This document shows, piece by piece, positions 1-8,201 of a DNA stretch of 53,441 nucleotides. Each line of letters opens with the position of its first letter. Within the stretch, counting starts at the first letter, position 1. The DNA is from Vibrio lentus (lineage in GTDB: Bacteria; Pseudomonadota; Gammaproteobacteria; Enterobacterales; Vibrionaceae), in assembly GCF_002875945.1 (NCBI RefSeq), contig NZ_MCZK01000010.1, positions 1-53,441 on the forward strand, written 5' to 3'. Under the pieces are notes generated by a model that had not been told where the DNA came from, searched no databases, and saw only the letters and a list, made by a program, of their open reading frames with translations. Both the position numbers and the translations under genes were made by a program.

Positions 1-909
1 TTTTACTTGACCACTTCAGGTACGGCAGGTAACCTAGGTGCAACTCGACTACAACAAGCTTGCGATACTTATGAATACTCTCACAACGAAGATGCTCTCA
101 ACGATATAAACTCACAGCTATGTGCTTTACTTCTACAGATTAGAACGCCTAAAGAACAGGTCGATAAGACATCAACAGAAATTATAAAGGAAGAATCAAT
201 GCAACAACTAATTGGACACGTATTGATCGTTGAAGACGATATTGTGAATCAGTTATTACTGAAGAACCAACTTAAAGAGCTGGGGCTATCAAGTGATGTT
301 GTCAATGATGGAAATGAGGCCCTATCTCAATTACAAAATCGTAAAGATGGTTATGACTTGATTATAACAGATATTCATATGCCGAACCTTAGCGGCCCTA
401 GCCTCGCTAAGGCTATCAAAGAAGATATCGTAAAGTACGGCTATATCAATATTGTAGGTAGTTCAGGTGAGCGCGATTACCAACTTGGTGACTTCCCTAA
501 TTTTGATGAGCTAATACTCAAACCTTTTGATGCTCAAACCATTCATAACAAGATCTCAAAATTTCTCATTAGTTCAGATGACGATTCCAGTTTTGATAAC
601 CAAGAGGAAATTGAAGACAATTTCACTCACTATAGCGCAGAAAATAAGATTGAGATCTATAACGTTATTATTAGCTCTATGACTAAAGACCTAAAGGGTT
701 TAGACACCACAGATGATGTTAGAAGTTTGGCTCATAAAATCAAAGGCTCTGCCAATATGTTAGGGATCAGTTCTGTTTCTGAACTTGCACAATCGTTGCA
801 AAATGAAATAGACACAGAGAAAAGTAAAGAAAAAATAGAGAGGCTTAAACTCGCTATGACAGCAACAATCAAAGATGTAAAAAACCTTCTAACTAAGGCT
901 CATGTATGA
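1..909 (+). CDS. C-terminal part of a VieS-like hybrid sensor histidine kinase (5' end outside window)
   Basis: The frame is open from base 1, so this is the tail of a larger protein. Counting residues from base 7, it shows the end of an Hpt-like helical domain (residues 1-47, with AGNLGA), a receiver domain (about 70-190; acidic triad EDD at 76-78, phosphoacceptor D122 in TDIHMP, KPF lysine) and a second Hpt domain (about 205-300; H243 in LAHKIKGSANM). A multi-domain hybrid kinase followed by a REC-EAL gene is the layout of vieS-vieA in Vibrio cholerae. The first Hpt-like domain has LTTSG where HxxKG is expected, so its phosphorylatable histidine is missing. The stop overlaps the next start as ATGA, implying coupled translation. 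The kinase core and sensor domain lie outside the window, so the VieS assignment rests on the neighbours. Confidence 0.85.
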   Translation, partial: FYLTTSGTAGNLGATRLQQACDTYEYSHNEDALNDINSQLCALLLQIRTPKEQVDKTSTEIIKEESMQQLIGHVLIVEDDIVNQLLLKNQLKELGLSSDVVNDGNEALSQLQNRKDGYDLIITDIHMPNLSGPSLAKAIKEDIVKYGYINIVGSSGERDYQLGDFPNFDELILKPFDAQTIHNKISKFLISSDDDSSFDNQEEIEDNFTHYSAENKIEIYNVIISSMTKDLKGLDTTDDVRSLAHKIKGSANMLGISSVSELAQSLQNEIDTEKSKEKIERLKLAMTATIKDVKNLLTKAHV

Positions 910-2093
910 TGGATGAGTTAAGCATCCTCATCGTTGAAGACGATTTGATCCAAAGTACAAGGTTGAAAATTGATTTGAGTTTACTCGGTCATAAGACAAC
1001 ATATGTCGCTAATGATGGATTAGAAGCGTTAAAGATCATTGAAGCAGAAAAGATCGACTTAATCTTCTGCGATATTAATATGCCTAAGATGGACGGAATC
1101 AAGTTTCTTCTTCAATTATCAGAAATAGATAATTCTCTTGGTGTTGTTATTGTCACTGCTGTTGAGGACGACATTAGTGAATTAACCGTTAATATCTGTT
1201 CTCTATTAAACTTCAAATATCATACGTTGCTAAGAAAATCTGATATCAAGTCAAAACTATTAGAATCAATTGATGGCTTTCACAATCAAATTCAAGAAGA
1301 AAGAAATCATCAAACACCACCTCAACTGACTCTGAGTGACGTTAGATGCGCATTTTTAAATAAAAACATTATAAATCACTACCAACCTAAGGTTCTATTT
1401 TCAAATAATACACTCGTCGCAGTTGAGGCTCTAGCTAGGGTTAAGCATGAAGATTTAGGTACATTAAGTCCTATTTCTTTCATAGAGTGTATGGAAGAAA
1501 ATGACATGATGGATGAATTGTTCTTTGTCGTACTAAACAATGCTGTAAAAGAAGTTGCCGCTTACCATTATGATATTTCTGTATCTATTAACATGACACA
1601 AGGCAACCTAGAAATCCCTAATGTATGTGACCAAATCATAGATGTTTGCGCTCTTCATGACTTTTCGCATCATAAGTTAACATTAGAACTCACTGAGTCT
1701 CACGCATACCAAAACAATCCAACTGCGCTAGCTACACTAGCAAGGTTGCGGATACACGGGTTCAAACTATCAATAGATGATTTTGGGACCGGATATGCCT
1801 CGTTGGATAAGCTTCTAGATCTACCCTTTACTGAGATGAAGGTCGATAGGCGCTTTATTAGCGACTTACCTTCTAAGCCTAAATATCAAGCTTTAGTAAA
1901 AATGCTCCTCCAGGTAGCCAACTCTCTTGAGATGAATACCGTTGTAGAAGGTGTTGAGGATATGGCGACTTGGAACATTTTAAAAGAACTCGGTTTTGAA
2001 CAATGCCAAGGTTATTTTACAGGAGCACCGGTACCACTAGAGAAGCTTCACAACTGTTTGTCAAAGTCAGTAGTTATTTTGGACAATACTTAA
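906..2093 (+). CDS. REC-EAL response regulator, c-di-GMP phosphodiesterase (VieA-like, no HTH)
   Basis: The 395-residue product has an N-terminal receiver (residues 6-125; EDD 11-13, phosphoacceptor D56) and an EAL domain (about 145-385). EAL residues look complete: E174-A175-L176, the Asn in SINMT, the Glu in LELTE, the DDFGTGY loop, the Lys in MKVDR, the Glu in VVEGVED and the Gln in CQGY. That predicts hydrolysis of c-di-GMP to pGpG in the cytoplasm, controlled by phosphorylation from the upstream kinase. V. cholerae VieA has the same REC-EAL order but adds a C-terminal LuxR-type HTH and is much longer; here the protein ends after the EAL domain. ATG at 906 overlaps the kinase stop; a second ATG at 909 is equally possible. 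Confidence 0.9.
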   Translation: MMDELSILIVEDDLIQSTRLKIDLSLLGHKTTYVANDGLEALKIIEAEKIDLIFCDINMPKMDGIKFLLQLSEIDNSLGVVIVTAVEDDISELTVNICSLLNFKYHTLLRKSDIKSKLLESIDGFHNQIQEERNHQTPPQLTLSDVRCAFLNKNIINHYQPKVLFSNNTLVAVEALARVKHEDLGTLSPISFIECMEENDMMDELFFVVLNNAVKEVAAYHYDISVSINMTQGNLEIPNVCDQIIDVCALHDFSHHKLTLELTESHAYQNNPTALATLARLRIHGFKLSIDDFGTGYASLDKLLDLPFTEMKVDRRFISDLPSKPKYQALVKMLLQVANSLEMNTVVEGVEDMATWNILKELGFEQCQGYFTGAPVPLEKLHNCLSKSVVILDNT

Positions 2094-2096
2094 CGG

Positions 2097-3809
2097 TTAA
2101 TCTAGAGCATGTTTCGCAACTCGGCTTTCAGCCAACTCAAAGTTGCGAAGCACATTTAACGTTTCTAATTCTTTTTCGTTATACAATTCTCGACATACCT
2201 TAAAGCATGATTTCAATAAGGTTTTCACTTCCCTTGCTCTGTAATTCGAAGGCCAAGCTTGGGTCAAGCACTCAATGATTTGTAAGTTAACTTCTCGAAT
2301 ATAAGTATTCTTAGACCTTACATCAATCAAACAATCTAAAGCAGCGACAAGCTCTTTTGACTTAATTAAATGAGTAACTCTATCCATATTGGTGTTAACA
2401 GCATCAGTTTGCGTTCTATGCTGTTGGGTCAAGGATCTAAGTAACTCAACTTGTGATTTTAACAACATAGGACTGGAATCACTCTCATCCAATAACACTT
2501 TAATTGATCTAATGCATTCACCAAACTCCTTATTAAAGGAAAGTAAGCATAGTAAATAGTTAAAGTGATATTTATTGTAAAACCCTAACACTAAGTCATT
2601 TGAATAAATGTGCTTAAGTATCGTAATTGCCTCACTCAGCTTACCTTCAAGAATGGATAAATGACACATAATGAGCTCTTGATCAACATCATAACTAGGC
2701 TGATAATCATGTTGCTCATCGGTTCGATTATTATTTTTATCCTTAATCAGTGATATCTGCCTAAATTCATTTAATGCTTCTATTTTTAATTTTTTAGGGT
2801 CTTCTTCTACTTGGTCTTCATTTATTACTAGGCTATCTTTTTCAATCGAGTCATAAATAAATAGTATACATCGAATGTAGTTATAACGTGACTCTAAGCT
2901 GTCTCGATATGTATCAATATTAAGTTCATAATACATCATAAACCTCGCAGCAGCGTTTCTATAATCACCTTGAGAAACACATAGGTTTGCAATAACCAAT
3001 TCTCTTTCAGGGTTACCAGGAGTCAATTCTGAAATAATAGAAAACTGTTTTATCGCTTTAGGAATATCACCATTATAAATGTCATATTTTGCATTTAACG
3101 TCATGGCTTGTGTCGAGTTAGGCACCTTTGCCAGCATTTTCTCGACAATAGATTGAGCTCTAGCAAACTCACCCAGCTCTATTAAGCTATCGGCTAAACC
3201 TGCATTTGCCCACTCAACATCTTTTTCAACAATAATTGAGTCATAAAGCTCTTTCGCTTCATTAAACATGTTTAACAATGCGTAGAACTCTCCTCTAAAT
3301 TTTTGTATTAGAAAGTGGTATTGGGGGTGCTCAAACTCCAGTTCGTCACATAACTTAAGGCCACGAGTATAATCTTTCTGATTTTTAGCTTGGTATAGTT
3401 TATATAATGCCGACTTTCTTGCGAGTGACCTTCTAATCTTGTTAGTAAAATAGACTGAATTAAAAGGCTTTAAAATATATTCATCAGGAGAGAGTTCAAT
3501 AATAGAGCGAACGATTTTTGATAATGACTCGCCAGTTATTACTATAAAGCTACTTTTTGGCTTTATGAGGCTATAGTGTTGAAGCTCTTCAAAAACTTGC
3601 TTTCCATTAAGGCGAGTATAAAAATTATAATCACAAATAATCAGGTCAAAACCCATTTTTTTACAGTGCCAAATTGCAGCTTTAGGATCTTTTGCATGAT
3701 AAATATTTTTATCATGCAAGCCTAAGCTAATCAACATTCTTCGAATACTCGACAAGATCACCGGGGAGTCATCAACTATTAAAGCTAGTATGTCACTGTA
3801 ATTTTTCAT
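2097..3809 (-). CDS. REC-TPR response regulator (VieB-like)
   Basis: The 570-residue protein has an N-terminal receiver (residues 5-130; DD 13-14, phosphoacceptor D60 in IICDYN, Thr in VITGES, Lys in LKPF) followed by a long all-helical region with TPR-like repeats (about 140-560), for example around GLADSLIELGEFARAQ. No DNA-binding or enzymatic output domain is visible. This is the architecture of V. cholerae VieB, which acts on its cognate kinase VieS rather than on DNA; the same role here is inferred. It is transcribed towards the REC-EAL gene, the two stops being 3 bp apart, so it cannot share that operon's promoter. The ATG at 3809 leads directly into the receiver. Confidence 0.82.
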   Translation of the reverse strand: MKNYSDILALIVDDSPVILSSIRRMLISLGLHDKNIYHAKDPKAAIWHCKKMGFDLIICDYNFYTRLNGKQVFEELQHYSLIKPKSSFIVITGESLSKIVRSIIELSPDEYILKPFNSVYFTNKIRRSLARKSALYKLYQAKNQKDYTRGLKLCDELEFEHPQYHFLIQKFRGEFYALLNMFNEAKELYDSIIVEKDVEWANAGLADSLIELGEFARAQSIVEKMLAKVPNSTQAMTLNAKYDIYNGDIPKAIKQFSIISELTPGNPERELVIANLCVSQGDYRNAAARFMMYYELNIDTYRDSLESRYNYIRCILFIYDSIEKDSLVINEDQVEEDPKKLKIEALNEFRQISLIKDKNNNRTDEQHDYQPSYDVDQELIMCHLSILEGKLSEAITILKHIYSNDLVLGFYNKYHFNYLLCLLSFNKEFGECIRSIKVLLDESDSSPMLLKSQVELLRSLTQQHRTQTDAVNTNMDRVTHLIKSKELVAALDCLIDVRSKNTYIREVNLQIIECLTQAWPSNYRAREVKTLLKSCFKVCRELYNEKELETLNVLRNFELAESRVAKHALD

Positions 3810-4089
3810 AAATGGGGTGCTCTCCTATAACCGGGCAAGTGTAACATGACCAATTTTGTAAATAATCCCTCCAGTTACAAAAAAATGTGATGCGCGTTTT
3901 TATTGACTTAGGATCACACTTTTACACCAACAACATCTAACCAACTGATATAAAAGAAAATATTAGAAAATATAATATTTACCTCTCATTCATATCAAAT
4001 ATCAATTTTTCATCTCAGAACGATATAGTGATGATTCTCCGCTTCTCTCAGAATGTGCGGCCGCTACGCCGCTATACAGATGAGACAAG
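3810..4089. other. Divergent intergenic region between vieB-like gene and EAL gene
   Basis: These 280 bases separate two genes read outwards and must hold both promoters. The part next to the vieB-like gene is AT-rich. Near 4034-4056 there is ATTCT paired with AGAAT around an 11-base loop, followed near 4058-4073 by GCGGC paired with GCCGC. I could not match either to a known operator or riboswitch. Confidence 0.4.
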
Positions 4090-4836
4090 ATGAGAAACAA
4101 GCACATGACCCTATCCGATCACACCATACAAGAAGCCTTCGAAAACGACTGGTACACCTGCTTTTATCAGCCAAAGGTTCAGCCTAGTGTCGAAAAAGTG
4201 ACTGGAGTTGAAGCATTATTTCGCCTAGACATCCCAGAAGAAGGGATTTTCTCTCCAGGCGTGTTTATCGATCGTGCGTTTGCATTGGGTTATGAAGAAG
4301 AGATTTTCTTTAGTGTGCTTGAGCAATCATTAACAGAGGTAAAATCGCTTTCTGTTCACTTGAACTTAGCCGTGAACATCAGTAAGAAAGTACTGGCGAA
4401 CCCAGATAACGTGCAGAAAGTTCGTGAGTTACTTTGGAATGCGTCTTTCAAGGCAGAACAGCTTACCTTTGAACTCAGTGAAAATGATCAGTTAGATGAG
4501 CAGCTTTGTGAGCAAATAAAGCGCTTTAAGTCTCTGGGCGTCAGAATTTCTATCGACGATTTTGGTATTGGCTATTCAGATATGAATAAGGTGATGGGTC
4601 TTAATGTCGATGAAGTGAAGTTCGATAAATCGATTGTGAATAGTATTGAGCCAGCAAGCTCCGACTTGGTTAAGCGCGCTTTGGCGTACTGCAAAAAGTC
4701 TGGAATCGAAACCGTTGCGGAAGGCGTTGAAGACACAGATACACGTCAACTGGTCCACCAGCTAGGTTTTGATCGCTACCAAGGCTTTTTGTACTCGAAA
4801 CCTCTGCCTTTAACCGATCTAAGGCTGGTCATGTAG
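4090..4836 (+). CDS. Stand-alone EAL-domain c-di-GMP phosphodiesterase
   Basis: The 248-residue protein is a single EAL domain with only a short N-terminal lead. Catalytic and metal-binding positions are present: EALFRL, the Asn in VNISK, the Glu in ELSEN, IDDFGIGYS (Thr to Ile in the usual FGTG), the Lys in VKFDKS, AEGVED and YQGFLY. It should be a soluble phosphodiesterase unless partnered by a sensor elsewhere. The ATG at 4090 has a weak ribosome site; ATG at 4105 would remove five residues and is about as likely. Its stop is 8 bp from the convergent XRE gene. It is close to the vieSAB-like genes but has its own promoter region. Confidence 0.88.
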   Translation: MRNKHMTLSDHTIQEAFENDWYTCFYQPKVQPSVEKVTGVEALFRLDIPEEGIFSPGVFIDRAFALGYEEEIFFSVLEQSLTEVKSLSVHLNLAVNISKKVLANPDNVQKVRELLWNASFKAEQLTFELSENDQLDEQLCEQIKRFKSLGVRISIDDFGIGYSDMNKVMGLNVDEVKFDKSIVNSIEPASSDLVKRALAYCKKSGIETVAEGVEDTDTRQLVHQLGFDRYQGFLYSKPLPLTDLRLVM

Positions 4837-4844
4837 AACACTTT

Positions 4845-5666
4845 TTACAAGCTAGAGCTTAAAACAAACTCGACGCTTTTTTTCTTCTGCTTGAGGTCAT
4901 GGTAACGGATGTACTTGAAGTAGATATCGTGTTTATTTTGGATGTTTTGAGAAAAGGGATTTTTCACCACTTTCTTTATATCTGCCTTGAAAAACGGCAT
5001 GCCGAGCTTGCTCATGTAAGGCTCTAAATACAGGTCATACAGGAACTGACACATGGCAGGATCAAGGGTTGGAAACCGAAACTCTGTATCAGACAAATTA
5101 TCCGCCATGTAATCGAAGATCTTACGACGAATCACAATGCTAACGGCGCCAACACTGCAAAGCATCTTACTTAAGCCGTCATACACCACATGACCAATAA
5201 TGACTCCCTCAAAAAGAAAGCAAAGCACCTGCATATCTTCTTTTTTCACGCCCAGATGCTGAGATACCTCGATAAAATCTTTGCCATAGGTTTTTTGATG
5301 CATAATTTGAATCGACTTAAGCCTTTTCGCTGGAAGTGCTCCCATGTTAAATGACTCAACGCTAGTCACCTCATAGTCATACCCAATATCAACACTAAAC
5401 GGGCGTTCCACGTTCTTGGTTGCCGCTTTCACCTGCACCATCTCTTCTACTGAAAAGTCATAGTCGATCTGAAAGAAGCTCGCGATACCAAGGCGACGAA
5501 CAAAACTAGGCAGCGTCTTTGCCCTTTCCCACTGGCTGACCATTACCTGATTGACACCAAAAAACGCCCGATGAGAATTGGAAAGCAATTCTGCAAATTC
5601 TTCCTGTGAAATGGAGACTGATTCACGAAGTCGTTTTAACTCTATTGGGAAATTTTCTTTATTCAT
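4845..5666 (-). CDS. XRE-type helix-turn-helix protein with unassigned C-terminal domain
   Basis: Residues 1-60 form a Cro/CI-type HTH (LKRLRESVSISQEEFAELL, then VSQWERAKTLPS), predicting DNA binding. The HTH carries an insertion between helices 2 and 3 (SNSHRAFFGVNQV). The remaining 210 residues form a mixed alpha/beta domain with hydrophobic strands such as VLCFLFEGVIIGHVVYDGL; I do not recognise it. A GNAT-like fold is possible but I see no clear acetyl-CoA motif. It stands alone on its strand, convergent with the EAL gene and 137 bp downstream of the cysteine dioxygenase-family gene. Target and ligand cannot be inferred. Confidence 0.8.
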   Translation of the reverse strand: MNKENFPIELKRLRESVSISQEEFAELLSNSHRAFFGVNQVMVSQWERAKTLPSFVRRLGIASFFQIDYDFSVEEMVQVKAATKNVERPFSVDIGYDYEVTSVESFNMGALPAKRLKSIQIMHQKTYGKDFIEVSQHLGVKKEDMQVLCFLFEGVIIGHVVYDGLSKMLCSVGAVSIVIRRKIFDYMADNLSDTEFRFPTLDPAMCQFLYDLYLEPYMSKLGMPFFKADIKKVVKNPFSQNIQNKHDIYFKYIRYHDLKQKKKSVEFVLSSSL

Positions 5667-5803
5667 CTGTCACTTACCTAGCTTTTTAACTAGTGTAGTT
5701 TACTTATCACTACTATGACATGAAGCATCGAACATAACCTCGTTTAATCAGAATTCACTCCAGAGCTTGGTGAAACTAACAGGCAATTCGCTACGTAAAA
5801 ATG

Positions 5804-6535
5804 TTAAATCTCGTAGGCCCAGCACTCTTGTTGTATATCGAGCAGCTCTGACTTACCGCTCTCTAGCTGATAGAGGTGGAATTGGCTTAAAGGGGGCGAA
5901 TACACGTGCAACGTAATTAGCGGTTCATCGCCAGCCTGTAGATTCGATATCTGATGGATATCATTATCTTTACTTACAGTCACACTGCCCTCTTGGAAAT
6001 GAGTCGACTGAGAAGCAAAAATATGGCCATTAGCCGCCGTTTCAAACAAGGTTTCCGTTGCTTGCCCATGTAGAACCTTTACGCCACAAGACGTATTCAA
6101 ATGATCATGTATTTTACTTCTTTGCCCGTTAAGCCAGCTCAAAATTAAAACTTCACAGTGGTCATTTTTGAAAAGCCTTTGTCGGCAATATGTTTCTTTA
6201 TCGAAACTTGCCAACGACTTGATCTCTTCTTTACTCAGCTCGATGTTATCCAATATGAACCGAATAGAGGCCAGAGACATAGGTTTATTCGCCAGCTGTA
6301 TTTGGTCCATAAACTCTTGGAAATTAAGCTCGTAATCGTTATTAATTAACGCGGCTAACGCGGGAGATTGCGTTGGGGTGATATCAGTACGTTGCAAAAT
6401 ACTTACCTCTGACGATGCTTTCGCACTTCCGAACTCGAAGTTAAAAGTTCTCTTCGAACGATGAAAATATAGCTGATTCGATTCAGCATTAGTTGGAGGG
6501 ATACTAACACCGTTTAATTGAAATTTAACAAGCAA
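5804..6535 (-). CDS. Cysteine dioxygenase-family thiol dioxygenase
   Basis: The C-terminal cupin matches the cysteine dioxygenase type I family: iron ligands H142 and H144 in KIHDHLN, C149 five residues on (position of the Cys of the Cys-Tyr cofactor), and third ligand H193 in DIHQISN, then LHVYSPPL typical of the family. These enzymes oxidise cysteine or other thiols to sulfinates with O2. The open frame begins with TTG right after a stop and carries about 67 residues before the family's usual start; the first ATG is residue 76 (base 6310), inside the conserved N-terminal helix. The true start is therefore uncertain, perhaps TTG at residue 47. It is divergent from the LysR gene at 6773. Confidence 0.8.
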   Translation of the reverse strand: MLVKFQLNGVSIPPTNAESNQLYFHRSKRTFNFEFGSAKASSEVSILQRTDITPTQSPALAALINNDYELNFQEFMDQIQLANKPMSLASIRFILDNIELSKEEIKSLASFDKETYCRQRLFKNDHCEVLILSWLNGQRSKIHDHLNTSCGVKVLHGQATETLFETAANGHIFASQSTHFQEGSVTVSKDNDIHQISNLQAGDEPLITLHVYSPPLSQFHLYQLESGKSELLDIQQECWAYEI

Positions 6536-6683
6536 TCATAAGTATTTACATTCATATAACAAAAGCATCTAACAACCAATTTGAAGCAACGGAATCGCCA
6601 TATTGACTTGAGACGTGAATAACTGAGTAATATGAAATAGGAACAACAGAAGAACGGCTTCCATCACGACTAATACTACGCGT

Positions 6684-6702
6684 ATCAATTAATGAAATTG
6701 AT
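6684..6702. promoter_or_regulatory. Inverted repeat in the divergent region before the LysR gene
   Basis: ATCAATT and AATTGAT are separated by five bases, 71 bp before the LysR start and 149 bp before the divergent dioxygenase frame. A dyad here fits a LysR-type autoregulatory site. It is AT-rich, so chance cannot be excluded. Confidence 0.35.
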
Positions 6703-6772
6703 TCACAAATTAGAAGAGATCACTCACAATCAAGATTATGGTCACCGTTGAAATCAGTCTAACTGGATACTT

Positions 6773-7705
6773 ATGATTAACCCAAAACTCATCGCCCTAC
6801 TTCCCGATCTCGCCTCGTTTATCTTAGTTGTGAATGAAGGTAGCTTTACCGCTGCAGCAAAGCTGCTAGGCGTGACACCTTCAGCGTTGAGTAAATTGAT
6901 AACACGTTTAGAAAAAGCGCTCTCAGTAAAGCTATTTGAACGTACCACTCGTACATTGATCATCACGCAGGCCGGTCAGTTGGTATACGACCAAAGCGTG
7001 GTCATGATTAATGCGGCGCAACAAGCGGTTGAGCTGTCTACCTCCGACCATACTGAACCTGCAGGTTCTATAACGGTAGCGGCGCCAGAAGCCTTCTTAA
7101 ACTCGGTACTGCAGCCTTTCGTTGTTCCATTCTTAAATCAGTATCCAGAGATTCAACTCAAGCTAAGAGCCGCCGATGGCGACATCGACATATTGCGCCA
7201 AGGCATCGACATCGCATTTCGCCTTACCGATAAGCCCGACGAGAGCTTGGTTTTGAAAGAGCTTGGAAAAACGAACCTCGTGTTATGTGCGAGCCCCGAC
7301 TATCTAGATGCCAAAGGAATTCCTCACCACCCTACCGAGCTTTCTGAGCACGACTGCTTATACCTTGCAGAAACAGATAAAGACCACATTTGGGACTTCC
7401 TTAAAGATGATGAGTTTTACACAGTACCCGTCAGCGGACGTTACGCTGTGAACCACTCTCAGATGCGATTGAAAGGCGTTAAAGAAGGGCTTGGCGTGGG
7501 TATTTTTCATGACTTCGTGATTCAAGATGCATTAGCTGAAGGTTCTGTAGTTCAAGTATTGGAAGATTGGACCATCAAGAGTAACTACCATGGCGCTATC
7601 GCGATGCAGTTTGCTCAAACCAAGTACATGCCTGCTCGCCTGCGTGTATTCATTGATTACGCGATGGAGCACTTAGGTGACAAGCTGGCAGGAGAAATAA
7701 ACTGA
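6773..7705 (+). CDS. LysR-family transcriptional regulator
   Basis: The 310-residue protein has an N-terminal winged HTH (residues about 9-68: FTAAAKLLGVTPSALSKLITRLE) and a LysR substrate-binding domain (about 95-300: SITVAAPEAFLN, RQGIDIAFRL, GVKEGLGVGI). The AAP at the domain start and the IDIAFR stretch resemble the CrgA-like subgroup. The ligand is unknown. Its stop TGA overlaps the ATG of the VOC gene (TGATG), so the two are translationally coupled. It may also regulate the divergent dioxygenase-family gene. Confidence 0.9.
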   Translation: MINPKLIALLPDLASFILVVNEGSFTAAAKLLGVTPSALSKLITRLEKALSVKLFERTTRTLIITQAGQLVYDQSVVMINAAQQAVELSTSDHTEPAGSITVAAPEAFLNSVLQPFVVPFLNQYPEIQLKLRAADGDIDILRQGIDIAFRLTDKPDESLVLKELGKTNLVLCASPDYLDAKGIPHHPTELSEHDCLYLAETDKDHIWDFLKDDEFYTVPVSGRYAVNHSQMRLKGVKEGLGVGIFHDFVIQDALAEGSVVQVLEDWTIKSNYHGAIAMQFAQTKYMPARLRVFIDYAMEHLGDKLAGEIN

Positions 7706-8088
7706 TGCTGAAAGGAATACACCACGCCGCCATTATTTGCTCAGACTACGAAGTCTCTAAACGCTTTTATACGAAAGTTTTAAAGCTTGAGGTGATTGCG
7801 GAGAATTATCGTGAAGCGCGTCAGTCGTATAAGCTCGACTTGGCACTGCCTAATGGCGCTCAAATAGAATTATTCAGCTTCCCTAACGCACCTGAAAGAC
7901 CAAGCTTTCCAGAAGCTCAAGGGCTGAGACATTTGGCTTTTTGTGTTGATGACGTTCAACATGCCAAAAGCTATTTGGAAGAACAAGGCATTGAAGTCGA
8001 ACCGATTCGAGTTGATGAGTTTACGGAGAAATCATTTACGTTTTTCGCAGACCCAGACGGCCTGCCGCTAGAGCTTTATCAGATCTAA
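7705..8088 (+). CDS. VOC-family glyoxalase I-like metalloprotein (YaeR/SMU1112c type)
   Basis: The 127-residue single-domain protein has both beta-alpha-beta-beta-beta modules of the vicinal oxygen chelate fold. Predicted metal ligands are H7, E55, H76 and E123, matching the four ligands of glyoxalase I. Sequence features such as IHHAAIICSDYE and LRHLAFCVDD match the YaeR-type group, whose substrate is not settled. The gene is coupled to the upstream LysR gene. Its stop codon lies inside the first unit of a 17-bp tandem repeat, and a bidirectional terminator follows. Confidence 0.88.
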   Translation: MLKGIHHAAIICSDYEVSKRFYTKVLKLEVIAENYREARQSYKLDLALPNGAQIELFSFPNAPERPSFPEAQGLRHLAFCVDDVQHAKSYLEEQGIEVEPIRVDEFTEKSFTFFADPDGLPLELYQI

Positions 8089-8122
8089 AGCTTTATCAAA
8101 TCTAGAGCTGTATCAAGTCTAA
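8072..8122. repeat. 17-bp tandem repeat, 3 units, across the VOC stop codon
   Basis: Units at 8072-8088, 8089-8105 and 8106-8122 share AGCT-T/G-TATCA-N2-TCTA-A/G with few differences. Unit 1 contains the last codons and stop of the VOC gene; the others are noncoding. Confidence 0.85.
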
Positions 8123-8160
8123 AGTCTGCCTCACAGAAGAAGCGCTCATCTGATTGATAA

Positions 8161-8192
8161 AACGGACCTTCTCAAATCGAGAAAGTCCGTTT
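8161..8192. terminator. Bidirectional terminator between VOC and PepSY genes
   Basis: AACGGAC and GTCCGTT pair, continuing inward with TTCTC and GAGAA around a short loop. It lies between two convergent genes, with an A run on the left and T residues on the right, so it can serve both. Confidence 0.75.
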
Positions 8193-8201
8193 GCATGTCA
8201 A

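Noticed and set aside
4056..4075. GC-rich GCGGCCGC-containing stretch as a cloning scar or element boundary
   Set aside because: It is an isolated site in ordinary intergenic DNA with no vector-like flanks or composition shift.
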